Shown: positions 9,252-19,184, counted from the first letter of the stretch. The stretch is DNA of 64,000 nt from Ascidiimonas sp046199005 (GCA_046199005.1 CP176050.1:62001-126000); one strand, 5' to 3'. The notes: generated by a model not told the origin, from the letters alone. Made by a program: numbers and translations.

Positions 9252-10111
9252 AAGGAATTATCTTAGCAGGAGGCACAGGATCACGTTTACATCCATTGAC
9301 CCTAGCAGTAAGTAAACAGTTAATGCCCGTCTATGATAAGCCTATGATCTATTACCCGCTGTCTACACTAATGAGCGCGGGAATCAGGGAAATTCTTATC
9401 ATTTCAACCCTTCAGGATCGTCCATTATTTAAAAAACTATTGGGAGACGGAACATCTTATGGCTGTCAATTTCATTATGCGATTCAGGAACAACCTAATG
9501 GCCTAGCTGAAGCCTTCATTATCGGAGAAGAATTTATTCAAAATGACAAAGTGGCCCTGATTTTGGGAGATAACCTCTTTTATGGGAGCGGACTTGCATC
9601 ATTGCTCATGGAAAATAATGATCCTGATGGCGGCATTATTTATGGTTATCATGTAAATGATCCTAAGCGTTATGGTGTTGTTTCGTTTGATGCAGCGGGT
9701 AAAGTCACAGCTATTGAAGAGAAGCCTGAGCATCCCAAATCCAGTTATGCAGTGCCGGGTATTTACTTCTATGATAATGAGGTTGTGAAAATTGCAAAAA
9801 GTGTAAAACCCAGTAAACGAGGAGAGCTAGAAATTACAGATGTAAATCGAATATATCTGGATAAAGGCAAGTTAAATGTAAAAATTTTAGATAGAGGAAC
9901 TGCGTGGTTAGATACGGGTACTTTTGATGCCTTAATGCAAGCATCTCAATTTGTGCAGGTGATAGAAAAAAGGCAGGGGCTCAAAATAGGCGCCATAGAA
10001 GAAACCGCTTATCGAATGGGTTTTATCACTAAAAAAGAACTTTTAAAACTTGCAGAACCACTTCTTAAAAGTGGCTATGGCGAATACCTTACAAATATAA
10101 TTGAGGAATAA
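9248..10111 (+). CDS. rfbA: Glucose-1-phosphate thymidylyltransferase
   Basis: A 287-aa nucleotidyltransferase of the usual RfbA length. The N-terminal signature LAGGTGSRLHPLT and the following SKQLMPVYDKPMIYYPLS are near-perfect family motifs, and LILGDNLFYG carries the metal-binding Asp. It makes dTDP-glucose from glucose-1-phosphate and dTTP, the first step of the rhamnose pathway. It overlaps rfbB by 4 bp and its stop is immediately followed by the rfbC start. Confidence 0.97.
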   Translation: MKGIILAGGTGSRLHPLTLAVSKQLMPVYDKPMIYYPLSTLMSAGIREILIISTLQDRPLFKKLLGDGTSYGCQFHYAIQEQPNGLAEAFIIGEEFIQNDKVALILGDNLFYGSGLASLLMENNDPDGGIIYGYHVNDPKRYGVVSFDAAGKVTAIEEKPEHPKSSYAVPGIYFYDNEVVKIAKSVKPSKRGELEITDVNRIYLDKGKLNVKILDRGTAWLDTGTFDALMQASQFVQVIEKRQGLKIGAIEETAYRMGFITKKELLKLAEPLLKSGYGEYLTNIIEE

Positions 10112-10660
10112 TTGAAAGCAAGAGAAACATATTTAGACGGTTGCTTTGTCATTGAACCCAACATATTTTACGATCAGAGAGGTTACTTTTACGAATCTTT
10201 TCAGGTAAAAAAGTTTCAGGAGCTTACAGGATGGAACCTAAGTTTTGTTCAGGATAATGTTTCAGTGTCAAAAAGAGGCGTTTTAAGAGGACTTCATTTT
10301 CAGAAAGGAGTACATAGTCAGGCAAAACTCATAAGTGTTCTTAAAGGAGCTGTATTGGATGTTGTAGTCGATATAAGAGCAGGTTCTGAAACCTTTGGCA
10401 AACATTTCAAGATCATTCTGGACGACCAGAATAAACTACACCTATTCATACCTAAGGGTTTTGCACATGGTTTCGTTTCGCTCAGTGAAGAAACAATATT
10501 TTCATATAAATGCGACGCTTATTACAATAAAGAAGCAGAAAGTGGCATTATTTATAACGATGAGTCCTTAGCTATAGACTGGGAATTTCCGGAAAAGGAA
10601 TTAATTATATCAGAAAAAGACCAGGCACTTCCAGGTTTAAGCGAACTAAAACTTGTTTAA
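10112..10660 (+). CDS. rfbC: dTDP-4-dehydrorhamnose 3,5-epimerase
   Basis: A 182-aa cupin-fold epimerase. The signature SKRGVLRGLHFQ carries the catalytic His, and FIPKGFAHGFVSL the second conserved block. It starts with TTG directly after the rfbA stop; there is no nearby in-frame ATG, and the TTG start restores the expected N-terminus (ETYLDGCFVIEP). It epimerises C3 and C5 of the 4-keto sugar in dTDP-L-rhamnose synthesis. Confidence 0.94.
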   Translation: MKARETYLDGCFVIEPNIFYDQRGYFYESFQVKKFQELTGWNLSFVQDNVSVSKRGVLRGLHFQKGVHSQAKLISVLKGAVLDVVVDIRAGSETFGKHFKIILDDQNKLHLFIPKGFAHGFVSLSEETIFSYKCDAYYNKEAESGIIYNDESLAIDWEFPEKELIISEKDQALPGLSELKLV

Positions 10661-10694
10661 TCCAAAGGAAAGATCCATAGATTAAAGATCACAA

Positions 10695-11486
10695 ATGAAG
10701 GTTCATAAAAAGAAAATATTAGTTACCGGAAGTCGTGGACAATTAGGAAGCGCATTGAAGGACTTAGTAAGTGATTTTCCTCAATTTGATTTTTTATTTA
10801 CAACCGCCTCAGAGTTGGACATTTCTGATAAAGATCAGATAGACGATTATTTTTTAAAAAACAGAACAGACTACTGTATAAATTGTGCCGCATACACTAA
10901 AGTTGATCTGGCTGAAAAAGAAAAGGAACAGGCCTTTAAAATAAATGCGGAAGGAGTCAAGAACCTTGCTCTGGCTTGCAAAAAAAATGAAACAATACTT
11001 ATTCATATCTCTACGGACTACGTTTTTAGCGGAAATAAAAGAGAGCCTTATAGCACAAAAGATCTGCCAGCTCCTATAAATATTTATGGAGAATCTAAAC
11101 TTGCCGGAGAAATGTATATTCAGGAAATAATGGAGAAGTACTATATAGTGAGAACTTCATGGCTCTATCACAAAAAGTATGGCAAGAATTTTTATAAGAC
11201 AATAATTGAAAAAGCTCAAAAAGGAGCAACGCTTAAAATAACTGATTCTCAGACAGGATGTCCTACTAACGCCGAAAATCTTTCTAAGTTTATTTTGCAA
11301 TTAATTGTGGATAACAAGAATTTTGGAATTAGGCATTTTTGTGACGGAGAGGTAATGACATGGTATGAATTTGCAGTAAAAATTTTAAAAGAGAACAGTT
11401 TATATAATAATAGCGTTATTAGTAAACAAGATTACGAAACGATCGCTTCAAGACCTGTCTATAGCGTTTTAAAAATGAAGGATTAA
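10695..11486 (+). CDS. rfbD: dTDP-4-dehydrorhamnose reductase
   Basis: A 263-aa RmlD-type reductase with the NADPH-binding GSRGQLGSAL near residue 12, the STDYVFSG motif and the catalytic YGESKLAGE. It carries out the last step to dTDP-L-rhamnose. The protein is somewhat shorter than typical RmlD (about 285-300 aa), mostly at the C-terminus, but the ending SRPVYSVLKMKD retains the family's closing motif. It starts 34 bp after rfbC; a new promoter follows its stop. Confidence 0.92.
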   Translation: MKVHKKKILVTGSRGQLGSALKDLVSDFPQFDFLFTTASELDISDKDQIDDYFLKNRTDYCINCAAYTKVDLAEKEKEQAFKINAEGVKNLALACKKNETILIHISTDYVFSGNKREPYSTKDLPAPINIYGESKLAGEMYIQEIMEKYYIVRTSWLYHKKYGKNFYKTIIEKAQKGATLKITDSQTGCPTNAENLSKFILQLIVDNKNFGIRHFCDGEVMTWYEFAVKILKENSLYNNSVISKQDYETIASRPVYSVLKMKD

Positions 11487-11518
11487 GATTTTCATTACAA
11501 GAGACTTCAGAACATCTA

Positions 11519-11548
11519 TTGTACAACCTTCATTTTATCGTACTTTTG
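11519..11548 (+). promoter_or_regulatory. Promoter of the wecB operon (TTG-N19-TACTTTTG)
   Basis: TTG at 11519-11521, a 19-bp spacer and TACTTTTG at 11541-11548 fit the Bacteroidota -33/-7 consensus. It lies 38 bp before the wecB ATG, in the only sizeable gap of this part of the locus. Confidence 0.7.
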
Positions 11549-11586
11549 CACTCCTGTCTTAGAAAAAGCGCAAATTCTTATTAAAA

Positions 11587-12720
11587 ATGAAAAAAAAATG
11601 CCTCATCATTTTTGGAACACGACCAGAAGCTATTAAAATGGCGCCGCTGGTAAAAGAATTTGACAAGCACAAAGACCTTCTTGAAACGAGGGTATGCATT
11701 ACTGCACAGCACAGAGAAATGTTAGATCAGGTATTGGAATTTTTTGAGATAACTCCCGATTATGATCTCGATGTAATGCAACCTGGCCAAAATTTGTACG
11801 ATCTTACTGCGGTGATATTGAAAAAGGCAAAAGCGGTGTTAGAATCATTCAAACCAGATTTTGTGTTTGTTCATGGAGATACTACAACGACGATGGCTGC
11901 AAGTTTGGCTGCTTTCTATTTCGGCGCAAAAGTTTGTCATGTGGAGGCAGGTTTGAGAACACACAATTTGAGATCTCCGTTTCCGGAAGAAATGAATAGG
12001 AGCGTTACGGGTATTGTAACGAATTTACATTTTGCACCTACAGAGCAATCCAGGAAAAATCTAATTGAGGAAAACAAGGATATCAACACGATTTTTGTAA
12101 CGGGTAATACGGTGATCGATGCTCTGTTATACAGTGCAAAGAAAGTAAAGCATCCGGATTTTCGAGATCCCGAAATTGAATACCTGAAAAGCCTCATTCA
12201 AAATGTTTCAAAATTAATTTTAGTTACCGGACATCGAAGAGAGAATCACGGACAGGGTTTTATCAATATTTGCAAAGCTCTTAAAAAGCTGGCCATCGAA
12301 AACCCGGAAACTATGATCATCTATCCGGTTCATCTAAATCCCAAAGTACAGCAACCGGTGTATGAGTTACTGGACGATGTTTCTAACATCAAATTAATTA
12401 GTCCGTTATCCTATCCAGCTTTCATTTGGCTTATGGAAAAGTCGTATCTCATTATAACAGATAGCGGAGGAGTGCAGGAAGAAGCTCCGAGTTTGGGAAA
12501 ACCTGTACTTGTAATGAGGGATACCACCGAAAGACCAGAAGCGGTGGAGGCAGGTACCGTTATCTTAGTGGGCACTGATGAAGCTAAAATTATTGAGGAA
12601 ACAAATCGTTTACTTAAAAATGAAAACAATTACGCCGAGATGAGCAAGCGTCACAATCCGTATGGAGACGGTAAAGCTTCCGGCAGAATTGCAAACGAAA
12701 TACTTGCACAAAAAGATTAA
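11587..12720 (+). CDS. wecB: UDP-N-acetylglucosamine 2-epimerase (non-hydrolysing)
   Basis: A 377-aa GT-B-fold epimerase. Family motifs are clear: GTRPEAIKMAPL at the N-terminus, TAQHREMLDQ, HVEAGLRTHN, and the C-terminal SGGVQEEAPSLGKPVLVMR. It interconverts UDP-GlcNAc and UDP-ManNAc in the cytoplasm. The next gene is the matching UDP-ManNAc dehydrogenase (8-bp gap), so the pair supplies UDP-ManNAcA for the surface polysaccharide. Confidence 0.96.
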   Translation: MKKKCLIIFGTRPEAIKMAPLVKEFDKHKDLLETRVCITAQHREMLDQVLEFFEITPDYDLDVMQPGQNLYDLTAVILKKAKAVLESFKPDFVFVHGDTTTTMAASLAAFYFGAKVCHVEAGLRTHNLRSPFPEEMNRSVTGIVTNLHFAPTEQSRKNLIEENKDINTIFVTGNTVIDALLYSAKKVKHPDFRDPEIEYLKSLIQNVSKLILVTGHRRENHGQGFINICKALKKLAIENPETMIIYPVHLNPKVQQPVYELLDDVSNIKLISPLSYPAFIWLMEKSYLIITDSGGVQEEAPSLGKPVLVMRDTTERPEAVEAGTVILVGTDEAKIIEETNRLLKNENNYAEMSKRHNPYGDGKASGRIANEILAQKD

Positions 12721-12728
12721 ATATAAAA

Positions 12729-13946
12729 ATGAAAAAAGAGAATCCGGCAGTAGTCATGATGGGGATGGGCTATATTGGCCTTCCTACAGCAGCACTGATA
12801 GCTCAAAATGAAACAAGGGTTCATGGGGTAGACATTAACCCAAAGGTTGTAGACACCATCAATCAAGGGAAAATCCATATTGTAGAGCCAGAACTTGATG
12901 AGGCTGTTGCCTACGCAGTAAAACACGAATATTTAAAAGCTTCTGTAAAACCTGTAGTAGCAGATACGTATATTATTGTAGTACCTACTCCATTTAAAGG
13001 TAAAAATGAGCCTGATACTTCATTCGTAGAAGCTGCTACAAGATCGGTCATCCCGTTATTAAAAGAAGAGGATCTTTACATAATTGAGTCTACTTCTCCT
13101 GTGGGCACTACTGAACGTATGAAGGAGCTCATTTACGCAGAAAGACCTGAATTAACCAATAAACTACATATTGCCTACTGCCCCGAAAGGGTTTTGCCTG
13201 GCAATGTTATGTACGAATTAGTGCATAACGATCGTGTGATAGGAGGTATTGATGAAGCATCCACAGAAAGAGCAGTTGCGTTTTATAAAGCTTTTATAAA
13301 AGGTGATTTACATAAAACAAATGCACGTACGGCAGAAATGTGCAAATTGGTAGAAAACTCTTCTAGAGATGTTCAAATTGCGTTTGCCAACGAGTTATCT
13401 CTTATTTGCGACAAAGCAGCTATTGATGTTTGGGAACTCATCGAACTTGCAAACAAGCATCCGCGGGTAAATATTCTACAGCCTGGCTGCGGTGTTGGTG
13501 GGCATTGCATTGCTGTAGATCCCTATTTTATAGTTGCCGATTATCCTATGGAATCCCAACTGATAGGAAAAGCAAGAGAAATAAATAATTACAAGTCTTT
13601 TTGGTGTGCAGAAAAAGTACAAAGCGCAAAGCTTGAATTTGAGCTTCGCAATGGCAGAAAACCATCTATTGCATTAATGGGCCTTGCCTTTAAACCTAAT
13701 ATTGATGATTTAAGGGAGTCGCCCGCAAAGTACATTGCACAAAAAGTCTTACAGAACGCAAATAATGAAACCTATTTTATTGTAGAACCAAATATAGAGG
13801 AGCATACTGTCTTTAAGCTCACTTGTTACAAAGAAGCGGTTGAAAAAGCTGATATTATTGTGTTTTTAGTAGCTCATGACGAATTTAAATCTATTTCCAT
13901 AGATAGTAAGAAACAGGTTCTGGACTTTTGTGGTGTTATTAAATGA
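12729..13946 (+). CDS. wecC: UDP-N-acetyl-D-mannosamine dehydrogenase
   Basis: A 405-aa UDP-sugar dehydrogenase: Rossmann motif MGMGYIGLPTAALIA at the N-terminus, the middle domain with LVENSSRDVQIAFANELS, and the active-site block GCGVGGHCIAVDPYFI that holds the nucleophilic Cys. It oxidises UDP-ManNAc to the uronic acid using NAD+. It overlaps the following flippase gene by 4 bp. Together with the WecG-like protein at 25158 it suggests an ECA-like ManNAc/ManNAcA unit. Confidence 0.94.
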   Translation: MKKENPAVVMMGMGYIGLPTAALIAQNETRVHGVDINPKVVDTINQGKIHIVEPELDEAVAYAVKHEYLKASVKPVVADTYIIVVPTPFKGKNEPDTSFVEAATRSVIPLLKEEDLYIIESTSPVGTTERMKELIYAERPELTNKLHIAYCPERVLPGNVMYELVHNDRVIGGIDEASTERAVAFYKAFIKGDLHKTNARTAEMCKLVENSSRDVQIAFANELSLICDKAAIDVWELIELANKHPRVNILQPGCGVGGHCIAVDPYFIVADYPMESQLIGKAREINNYKSFWCAEKVQSAKLEFELRNGRKPSIALMGLAFKPNIDDLRESPAKYIAQKVLQNANNETYFIVEPNIEEHTVFKLTCYKEAVEKADIIVFLVAHDEFKSISIDSKKQVLDFCGVIK

Positions 13947-15259
13947 TTAAACGATTAGCAATAGTAGCGTTTATTACCGGGGTAGGACACCTTATGAACT
14001 TATTTTCTTTAAAGTTCATTACCAAATATATTGATGAAGATGCTATTGCATCGATAGGAGAAATAGATGCGCTTATCTTACTTATCGTATCAATTACTGC
14101 CTTTGGCTTGCAGTTATCTTCAGCCAGAAATATTGTTATTCAAGACAATTGGAAACAAGAATTGTATGAGTCGCAGGCAGCGCGATTTACGTTGGGTTTA
14201 ATATTGACTATTTTTGGATTTTCTGGATTATTGTTTACAAAAAACTACATGTTTTTGATAGCACCTTTTATTAGTTTAAATGCAGATTATGCCCTTTACA
14301 GTAGAGGAAAGCCCATATCAGGTGCACTTATCGCTTTTATAAGAATTATGATACCTTCGGTGATATTAATTACTGCATCGATATATTTAAAAAAGCATGT
14401 AACATTACTTTTTTCACTTAGTATTTTCGTTTCATACATAATGATAGGCATTTTAGTGTCATGGATACTTAAAACACCTTATTTGGTAGTCCCGAGATTT
14501 AAAAGCCTAAAAAAATATATTGACAATTTTACCATTGGTATAGCGAGCTTTGCCCTGTTTTTTGTGGGTATAGGTATTATTAATGTTATGTCTTATTTCT
14601 ATACTAATGAAGCCATTGCTGTTATTTACATTGCCTTAAAATTATACATGATTTTTAAAGGAGTAATAAGAATCATTACACAATCGTTTTTCAAAGAGCT
14701 TCAAGCAGCAGAAATGGCTATAAAGGTAGACTTCCTCGCTATTGTAGCAGGCCTGGTTTTTCTATTATCCATTGTAATTTATCCCCAAGTTGTAATTTCA
14801 CTTTTATTTGAAAAGAAGTATATTTATTATACTGCAACTTTTGCTATATTAGGTATAGCAGGATTTATTTCATCTTTTACAACCAGTTCGAGCACCCGCC
14901 TGCTTTTAAAAAGACAAGATAAATCCTACAGTATAAATATGGTAATAGCTGCTTTAATTACCATTATTACTGGTATAATATTATGGTTTATATATGGAAG
15001 CAAACCTTATTTAATGGCGATAGCCGTGCTTATGGGCGAAATAACAATTTCCTTCTTAAATGTAAAATCATTAAACGAATCTAATTACATACTTTTAAGG
15101 GCAAAGCAAGCGTTAACTCCGGTGTTATTAGGAATTATTTTTTTAGTGTTTAAGTATTATTTTGGAGAGACCTGGCAATCGTTTATTGCTTCTGTTTTAA
15201 TATTTGGAGGCTTTTTAGTAGCCTATTTTATTAAATTTTTAAATCCTCGCGTTAAATGA
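13943..15259 (+). CDS. Wzx-like polysaccharide flippase (MOP superfamily)
   Basis: A 438-aa protein with about 12 hydrophobic segments, a charged loop near residues 65-80 and the general appearance of lipopolysaccharide-biosynthesis flippases that move undecaprenyl-linked repeat units across the inner membrane. It is encoded between wecC (4-bp overlap) and a decayed pyruvyl-transferase fragment (4-bp overlap). Sequence motifs in this family are weak, so the call rests on topology, length and context. Confidence 0.8.
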   Translation: MIKRLAIVAFITGVGHLMNLFSLKFITKYIDEDAIASIGEIDALILLIVSITAFGLQLSSARNIVIQDNWKQELYESQAARFTLGLILTIFGFSGLLFTKNYMFLIAPFISLNADYALYSRGKPISGALIAFIRIMIPSVILITASIYLKKHVTLLFSLSIFVSYIMIGILVSWILKTPYLVVPRFKSLKKYIDNFTIGIASFALFFVGIGIINVMSYFYTNEAIAVIYIALKLYMIFKGVIRIITQSFFKELQAAEMAIKVDFLAIVAGLVFLLSIVIYPQVVISLLFEKKYIYYTATFAILGIAGFISSFTTSSSTRLLLKRQDKSYSINMVIAALITIITGIILWFIYGSKPYLMAIAVLMGEITISFLNVKSLNESNYILLRAKQALTPVLLGIIFLVFKYYFGETWQSFIASVLIFGGFLVAYFIKFLNPRVK

Positions 15260-15450
15260 TTCAGCATCTAATAATGGCTCATGTTTGTTCTGATAGTAAT
15301 AAAGGAGATTCGGTGATAACTCAGGCACCTATAGACGGGTTACAAAAAAGTACTTTTATACTTAAAACATTATTTTCTATCTATAGAAATGCTGATACCG
15401 ATTTTTGGTATCGTATCCAAAAGATAAAACTGCAATATGTGTATCTATAG
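15256..15450 (+). pseudogene. N-terminal remnant of a polysaccharide pyruvyl transferase-like gene
   Basis: The first 32 codons read like the start of a WcaK/pyruvyl-transferase protein (AHVCSDSNKGDSVI...IDGLQKS; the NKGD block followed by a helix is characteristic). After that the frame loses resemblance and stops at residue 64, where the family has about 350-400 residues. It keeps the 4-bp ATGA overlap with the flippase stop, which suggests it was once a translated member of the operon. A short hydrophobic stretch in another frame (about 15415-15503, ending HIYFLGV) has no start. I infer deletion and decay; an unrelated short ORF is the alternative. Confidence 0.5.
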
Positions 15451-15585
15451 CAATTGCTGGACTAATTGTTCTTTTGTTGCATATTTACTTTTTAGGAGTA
15501 TAGTGATTAATTGTAAAATATTGTTAAAACGACAAGGTTCTTAGTTCAAGTTTTGATACAAAATTAGAATTCATATCAGGAAATA

Positions 15586-16851
15586 ATGAAAATTTCTAAA
15601 ACTATTATCTATAAATTACTGTTATTACTGCTACTATTGGTGGTTTCTTCTGGCAATACAGGAGTCCAGTTTTTAGGGATTGTATTAATAACATCCTTAG
15701 TTTTATTTTTCATTGATTTAAAGCCTGGATTGGACTCAAAAGGATTGTTTTATCTTTTTATGATTGGTTACAGTAGTTTACAAACATTTTATGTTTGGAA
15801 AAACGATTTTTCCACGCCCTACTTGATAAACACATTTATTATAAGCGGAATGTGGTTCTTGATGTTCATTAGCTCTTATGCGATAACTAGTTTAATGAAA
15901 AAATTAACAACCAAACAAATTGATGCTATTTTGATGTTGTTTTTTAAGATAAATCTAGTTGTTATCATTTTTCAGTACATAAAATTATGTTTCAAATTAC
16001 AGACCATTCTACCACACCTGATAAATATGTCCGCCGGAGATTTTATCAGTTCTATTTTTACAAACTCTTCGGTTTGTATGATAGTACTTTCATTCTATTC
16101 AATCTATTTTTTCTACAAAAAGAATATTTCATACTTTACGATATCTCTTATTTGTTTTTTAGCAACAACATATATGAGTGGTATTTTACTTTACTTCGCA
16201 GTTGTTGCTTTCTTTTCTTTTTTCTTCTTGTCCTTAAAAACAAAATTCAAAGCTCTAATAGCTATAATAAGTATTATAGTTTTATTTAGAATAGCAAGCC
16301 CCAATAATTATTACTATGTAATCAACATTATTAACAATAATGTATTTAGCAAAACGGATCCAGCACGTAAAATCGTGTCTTTCAAACAGACTTTCAATTT
16401 CCTAACAGATGAAATTGATAATTTTATTTTTGGTGCCGGAGGCGGAAAGTTTTCCTCGAGAACCGCTTTTCTGACCTCAGCAGATTATGTAGCATGGTAT
16501 CCTGAAAAATATAAATATCTTTCAAACAACTTTAAAAGTAATCATTATTCTCTTTGGAATTCACAGTTATTAAAGACACCGTATAAAGATGGAACAGCAA
16601 ATCAACCATTTTCCTTTTACAATAAGATATTTGGAGAATATGGATTGTTTGGGGTTGTAATTTTTGTGCTGTTTTACTTAGGTAAACTTATAAAGAACTA
16701 TAAGGTTTTAACGTATGGAAAAATAGTCTTGTTTCTATTACTTTCTTATTTTATTCTGGACTATTGGTTTGAATATTTTACAGTAATTATATTTTTTGAA
16801 CTCTTTATTAATCTTGACTTCAAAAAGGAAGTAAGTTATGCCGAGACTTAA
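15586..16851 (+). CDS. Wzy-like multi-spanning membrane protein (putative repeat-unit polymerase)
   Basis: A 421-aa very hydrophobic protein with about 10-12 predicted membrane segments and one large periplasmic loop (about residues 255-350, including a GAGGGKFSSRTAF segment). That layout is typical of Wzy polymerases, which join lipid-linked repeat units on the periplasmic face. It is AT-richer than the nucleotide-sugar genes, as Wzy genes often are. It overlaps the next gene, also of O-antigen ligase/polymerase type, by 14 bp. Which of the two is the polymerase cannot be decided from sequence. Confidence 0.6.
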   Translation: MKISKTIIYKLLLLLLLLVVSSGNTGVQFLGIVLITSLVLFFIDLKPGLDSKGLFYLFMIGYSSLQTFYVWKNDFSTPYLINTFIISGMWFLMFISSYAITSLMKKLTTKQIDAILMLFFKINLVVIIFQYIKLCFKLQTILPHLINMSAGDFISSIFTNSSVCMIVLSFYSIYFFYKKNISYFTISLICFLATTYMSGILLYFAVVAFFSFFFLSLKTKFKALIAIISIIVLFRIASPNNYYYVINIINNNVFSKTDPARKIVSFKQTFNFLTDEIDNFIFGAGGGKFSSRTAFLTSADYVAWYPEKYKYLSNNFKSNHYSLWNSQLLKTPYKDGTANQPFSFYNKIFGEYGLFGVVIFVLFYLGKLIKNYKVLTYGKIVLFLLLSYFILDYWFEYFTVIIFFELFINLDFKKEVSYAET

Positions 16852-18097
16852 ATTTAAACCAAATAGTGCAATTCATGCTCATCAATGGTTTCTCTTAATT
16901 GTAGCAATAACCACATTAATGCCTATGTCAATTAATAATTTGGCCATTATGTTCCTGTTGGTTTATTCGTTTTTTAAGTTAAACAAAGAACAACTTAGTT
17001 GGAGTACTCCTCAAATATTGTTTTTGTTTTTATTTTTATCAGCAGTGGTAACACTCATTTATGCTCAGGATTTAATGAAAGGAGTTAAAAGTCTGGAAAA
17101 GATACTAAACTTCCTACTTTTTCCTTTAATATTTGCAACGGTTAAGATTACCAAAAAAGATATAAAGAAAATTCTTTTATCTTTTGCTTTGGTTACTTTT
17201 TTAGGCTTAATGATTGCTTATATTATATCGTTAAAAAACACATTACAAAATGGGTCTATTTATATATTCAACCCTAAAAATCTTGTAATAGAAAACGTAT
17301 TTAAATATCATAGGCTAAGTTCAAATATAGGTTTGCACCCAACCTATCTTTCATCTTACACTTTATTTTCGTTGGTAATAATCGCTCATTATTACTTGAA
17401 AGAAGAATTTCTTAATACTAAAAAAAGGTTCTATTGTTTCATTTTAATCTTGTATTTCGGTGTTTCGCTGTATTTGTTAAATAGTTTCGCCGTATTAGTA
17501 TCAGCAATACTGCTTGTCCCTGTTTATTTCTTATTTCATCAGAAAATAAAAAAAGTTTACTTAATTCTTATTGCTATTCCCCTGCTTATTTTAGCATCTA
17601 AGGTGTTATTCAGTAAAACTAGAAACTTTACTAATAAGATCAGTTATGAATATACCGATACCCCCAGAAGTAGTAATTGGAATTCAATCAATTCCAGATT
17701 GGCTAAATGGAGCTGTACTCTAGAAGTAATTGAAGATTATTTCCCATTTGGAATAGGCAAAGGAAACGGAAGAGAAGCGTTGATAGAGAAATACGAGGAA
17801 AAAGGCTTCGAATTAGGATACATTAATAAATATACTGCTCATAATATGTATTTAACATTTATGATGGAAACAGGTATTTTAGGATTATTGTTATTTATTA
17901 TTTTGATAGGCTATCTGATTATATTATCAATAAGAAAAAAATCTTTTTTACTAATAAGTATAGCAATTTTATTAGCAATCACCAGTATTACCGAAGATGT
18001 ATTGGAAAGAAACAAAGGAATTGTTTTTTACAGTTTTTTTATTTTACTGATTACCGCTAATCTCAAGTATTTACAAAACCATGATTCAAAAGCCTAA
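16838..18097 (+). CDS. O-antigen ligase/polymerase family protein (Wzy_C type)
   Basis: A 419-aa protein with about 11 membrane segments. A Wzy_C-like region is visible: N-S-R-L-A-K-W near residue 285, FGIGKGNGRE, and the conserved TAHNMYLTFMMETGILGLL with the H-N pair found in WaaL-type ligases. It probably either polymerises the repeat unit or transfers the chain to its acceptor. It overlaps the preceding membrane protein (14 bp) and the following glycosyltransferase (17 bp), indicating tight operon structure. Confidence 0.75.
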   Translation: MPRLKFKPNSAIHAHQWFLLIVAITTLMPMSINNLAIMFLLVYSFFKLNKEQLSWSTPQILFLFLFLSAVVTLIYAQDLMKGVKSLEKILNFLLFPLIFATVKITKKDIKKILLSFALVTFLGLMIAYIISLKNTLQNGSIYIFNPKNLVIENVFKYHRLSSNIGLHPTYLSSYTLFSLVIIAHYYLKEEFLNTKKRFYCFILILYFGVSLYLLNSFAVLVSAILLVPVYFLFHQKIKKVYLILIAIPLLILASKVLFSKTRNFTNKISYEYTDTPRSSNWNSINSRLAKWSCTLEVIEDYFPFGIGKGNGREALIEKYEEKGFELGYINKYTAHNMYLTFMMETGILGLLLFIILIGYLIILSIRKKSFLLISIAILLAITSITEDVLERNKGIVFYSFFILLITANLKYLQNHDSKA

Positions 18098-19184
18098 AAT
18101 TCTTTTTTTGGTACAAATGCCGCCACCGGTTCACGGAGTATCAATGATGAATGAGATTGTTGTTAACTCTCAAAAAATAAAAAACTCTTTTTGGCAAAAA
18201 GTAATTTCCTTGAACTACACCAACGAAATCAAGGGAATAGGAAAATTTTCTTTTAAAAAGGCTTGGCTGTTTTTTTTCATTTTTTTTAAAGTTGTACATG
18301 GTACTTTTGTTTTTCGGCCTGACATCATTTATTTTACCATATCACCTGTTGGGATTTCGTTTTATCGAGATTTATTTATAGTCGTGATTTTAAAAATTTC
18401 AGGAAAAAAAATAGTTTATCATATTCATGGTAAAGGAATTTATGAAAAGTGTTTAAAAAGTCCTATTCAAAAACATATATACTCCTGGGTATTTAAAAAT
18501 ACAGATGTTATACATCTTTCAACGGTATTAGTAAAAGATTTATCTCTTCTTAAAAAGAAATTTAGATCTCACGTTGTTCCAAATGGTATTAGTAAAGAAA
18601 AACTTTCAAAAAGTAATCACAAAGAAGATGTTTTTACTATTTTATTTCTTTCAAATATAGCAGAAAATAAAGGCATTTATCTTTTTCTAAATACCTGTGC
18701 GTTTTTAAAAAAACAGAATGTAGATTTCAGAGGCCTAATCGTGGGTAGAGAAACAACTTTAATTTCAAAAGAAATACTAAATCAAAGAATCAAAAAGTTA
18801 GATTTAAATAAAGAAGTCGATTATTTAGGCCCAAAGTATGGATCTGAAAAAGAAAGTATACTAGACAAGTCACATTTGTTTGTTTTTCCTACTTATAATG
18901 ACTGTTTTCCATTAGTTTTGTTAGAAGCTCAGAAATATGGATTACCTATAATTTCTACAGATGAAGGAGCTATTTCAGAAATAGTTGATAACAATAACAA
19001 TGGTTACATCGTGCAAAGACTAAATCAAAACGAATTAAATATAAAGGTGCTGGATTTAATAAAAGACAAAAATAGGCTTTCTATGTTTTCTTTAAATGCA
19101 TCTAAAAAATTCAACGAGAATTATACGGTTGAAATTTTTCAAGAAAATATTACATCTGTTTTATTAAAAATACTGAATGATTAG
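18081..19184 (+). CDS. Glycosyltransferase family 4 protein
   Basis: A 367-aa GT-B glycosyltransferase. The N-terminal domain has the glycine-containing loop MPPPVHGVSMMNE after the first strand. The C-terminal domain carries the donor-binding region: FLSNIAENKGIYLFL, VFPTYNDCFPLVLLEAQKYG (the E-x7-E-like motif) and PIISTDEGAISEIV. It likely transfers one sugar to the lipid-linked unit on the cytoplasmic side; donor and acceptor are unknown. It overlaps the CapA-like gene by 8 bp. Confidence 0.88.
   Translation: MIQKPKILFLVQMPPPVHGVSMMNEIVVNSQKIKNSFWQKVISLNYTNEIKGIGKFSFKKAWLFFFIFFKVVHGTFVFRPDIIYFTISPVGISFYRDLFIVVILKISGKKIVYHIHGKGIYEKCLKSPIQKHIYSWVFKNTDVIHLSTVLVKDLSLLKKKFRSHVVPNGISKEKLSKSNHKEDVFTILFLSNIAENKGIYLFLNTCAFLKKQNVDFRGLIVGRETTLISKEILNQRIKKLDLNKEVDYLGPKYGSEKESILDKSHLFVFPTYNDCFPLVLLEAQKYGLPIISTDEGAISEIVDNNNNGYIVQRLNQNELNIKVLDLIKDKNRLSMFSLNASKKFNENYTVEIFQENITSVLLKILND

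Noticed and set aside
15987..16289. 100-codon ORF in another frame of the Wzy-like gene
   Set aside because: Phe/Tyr-rich shadow frame of an AT-rich membrane gene, without own start context.
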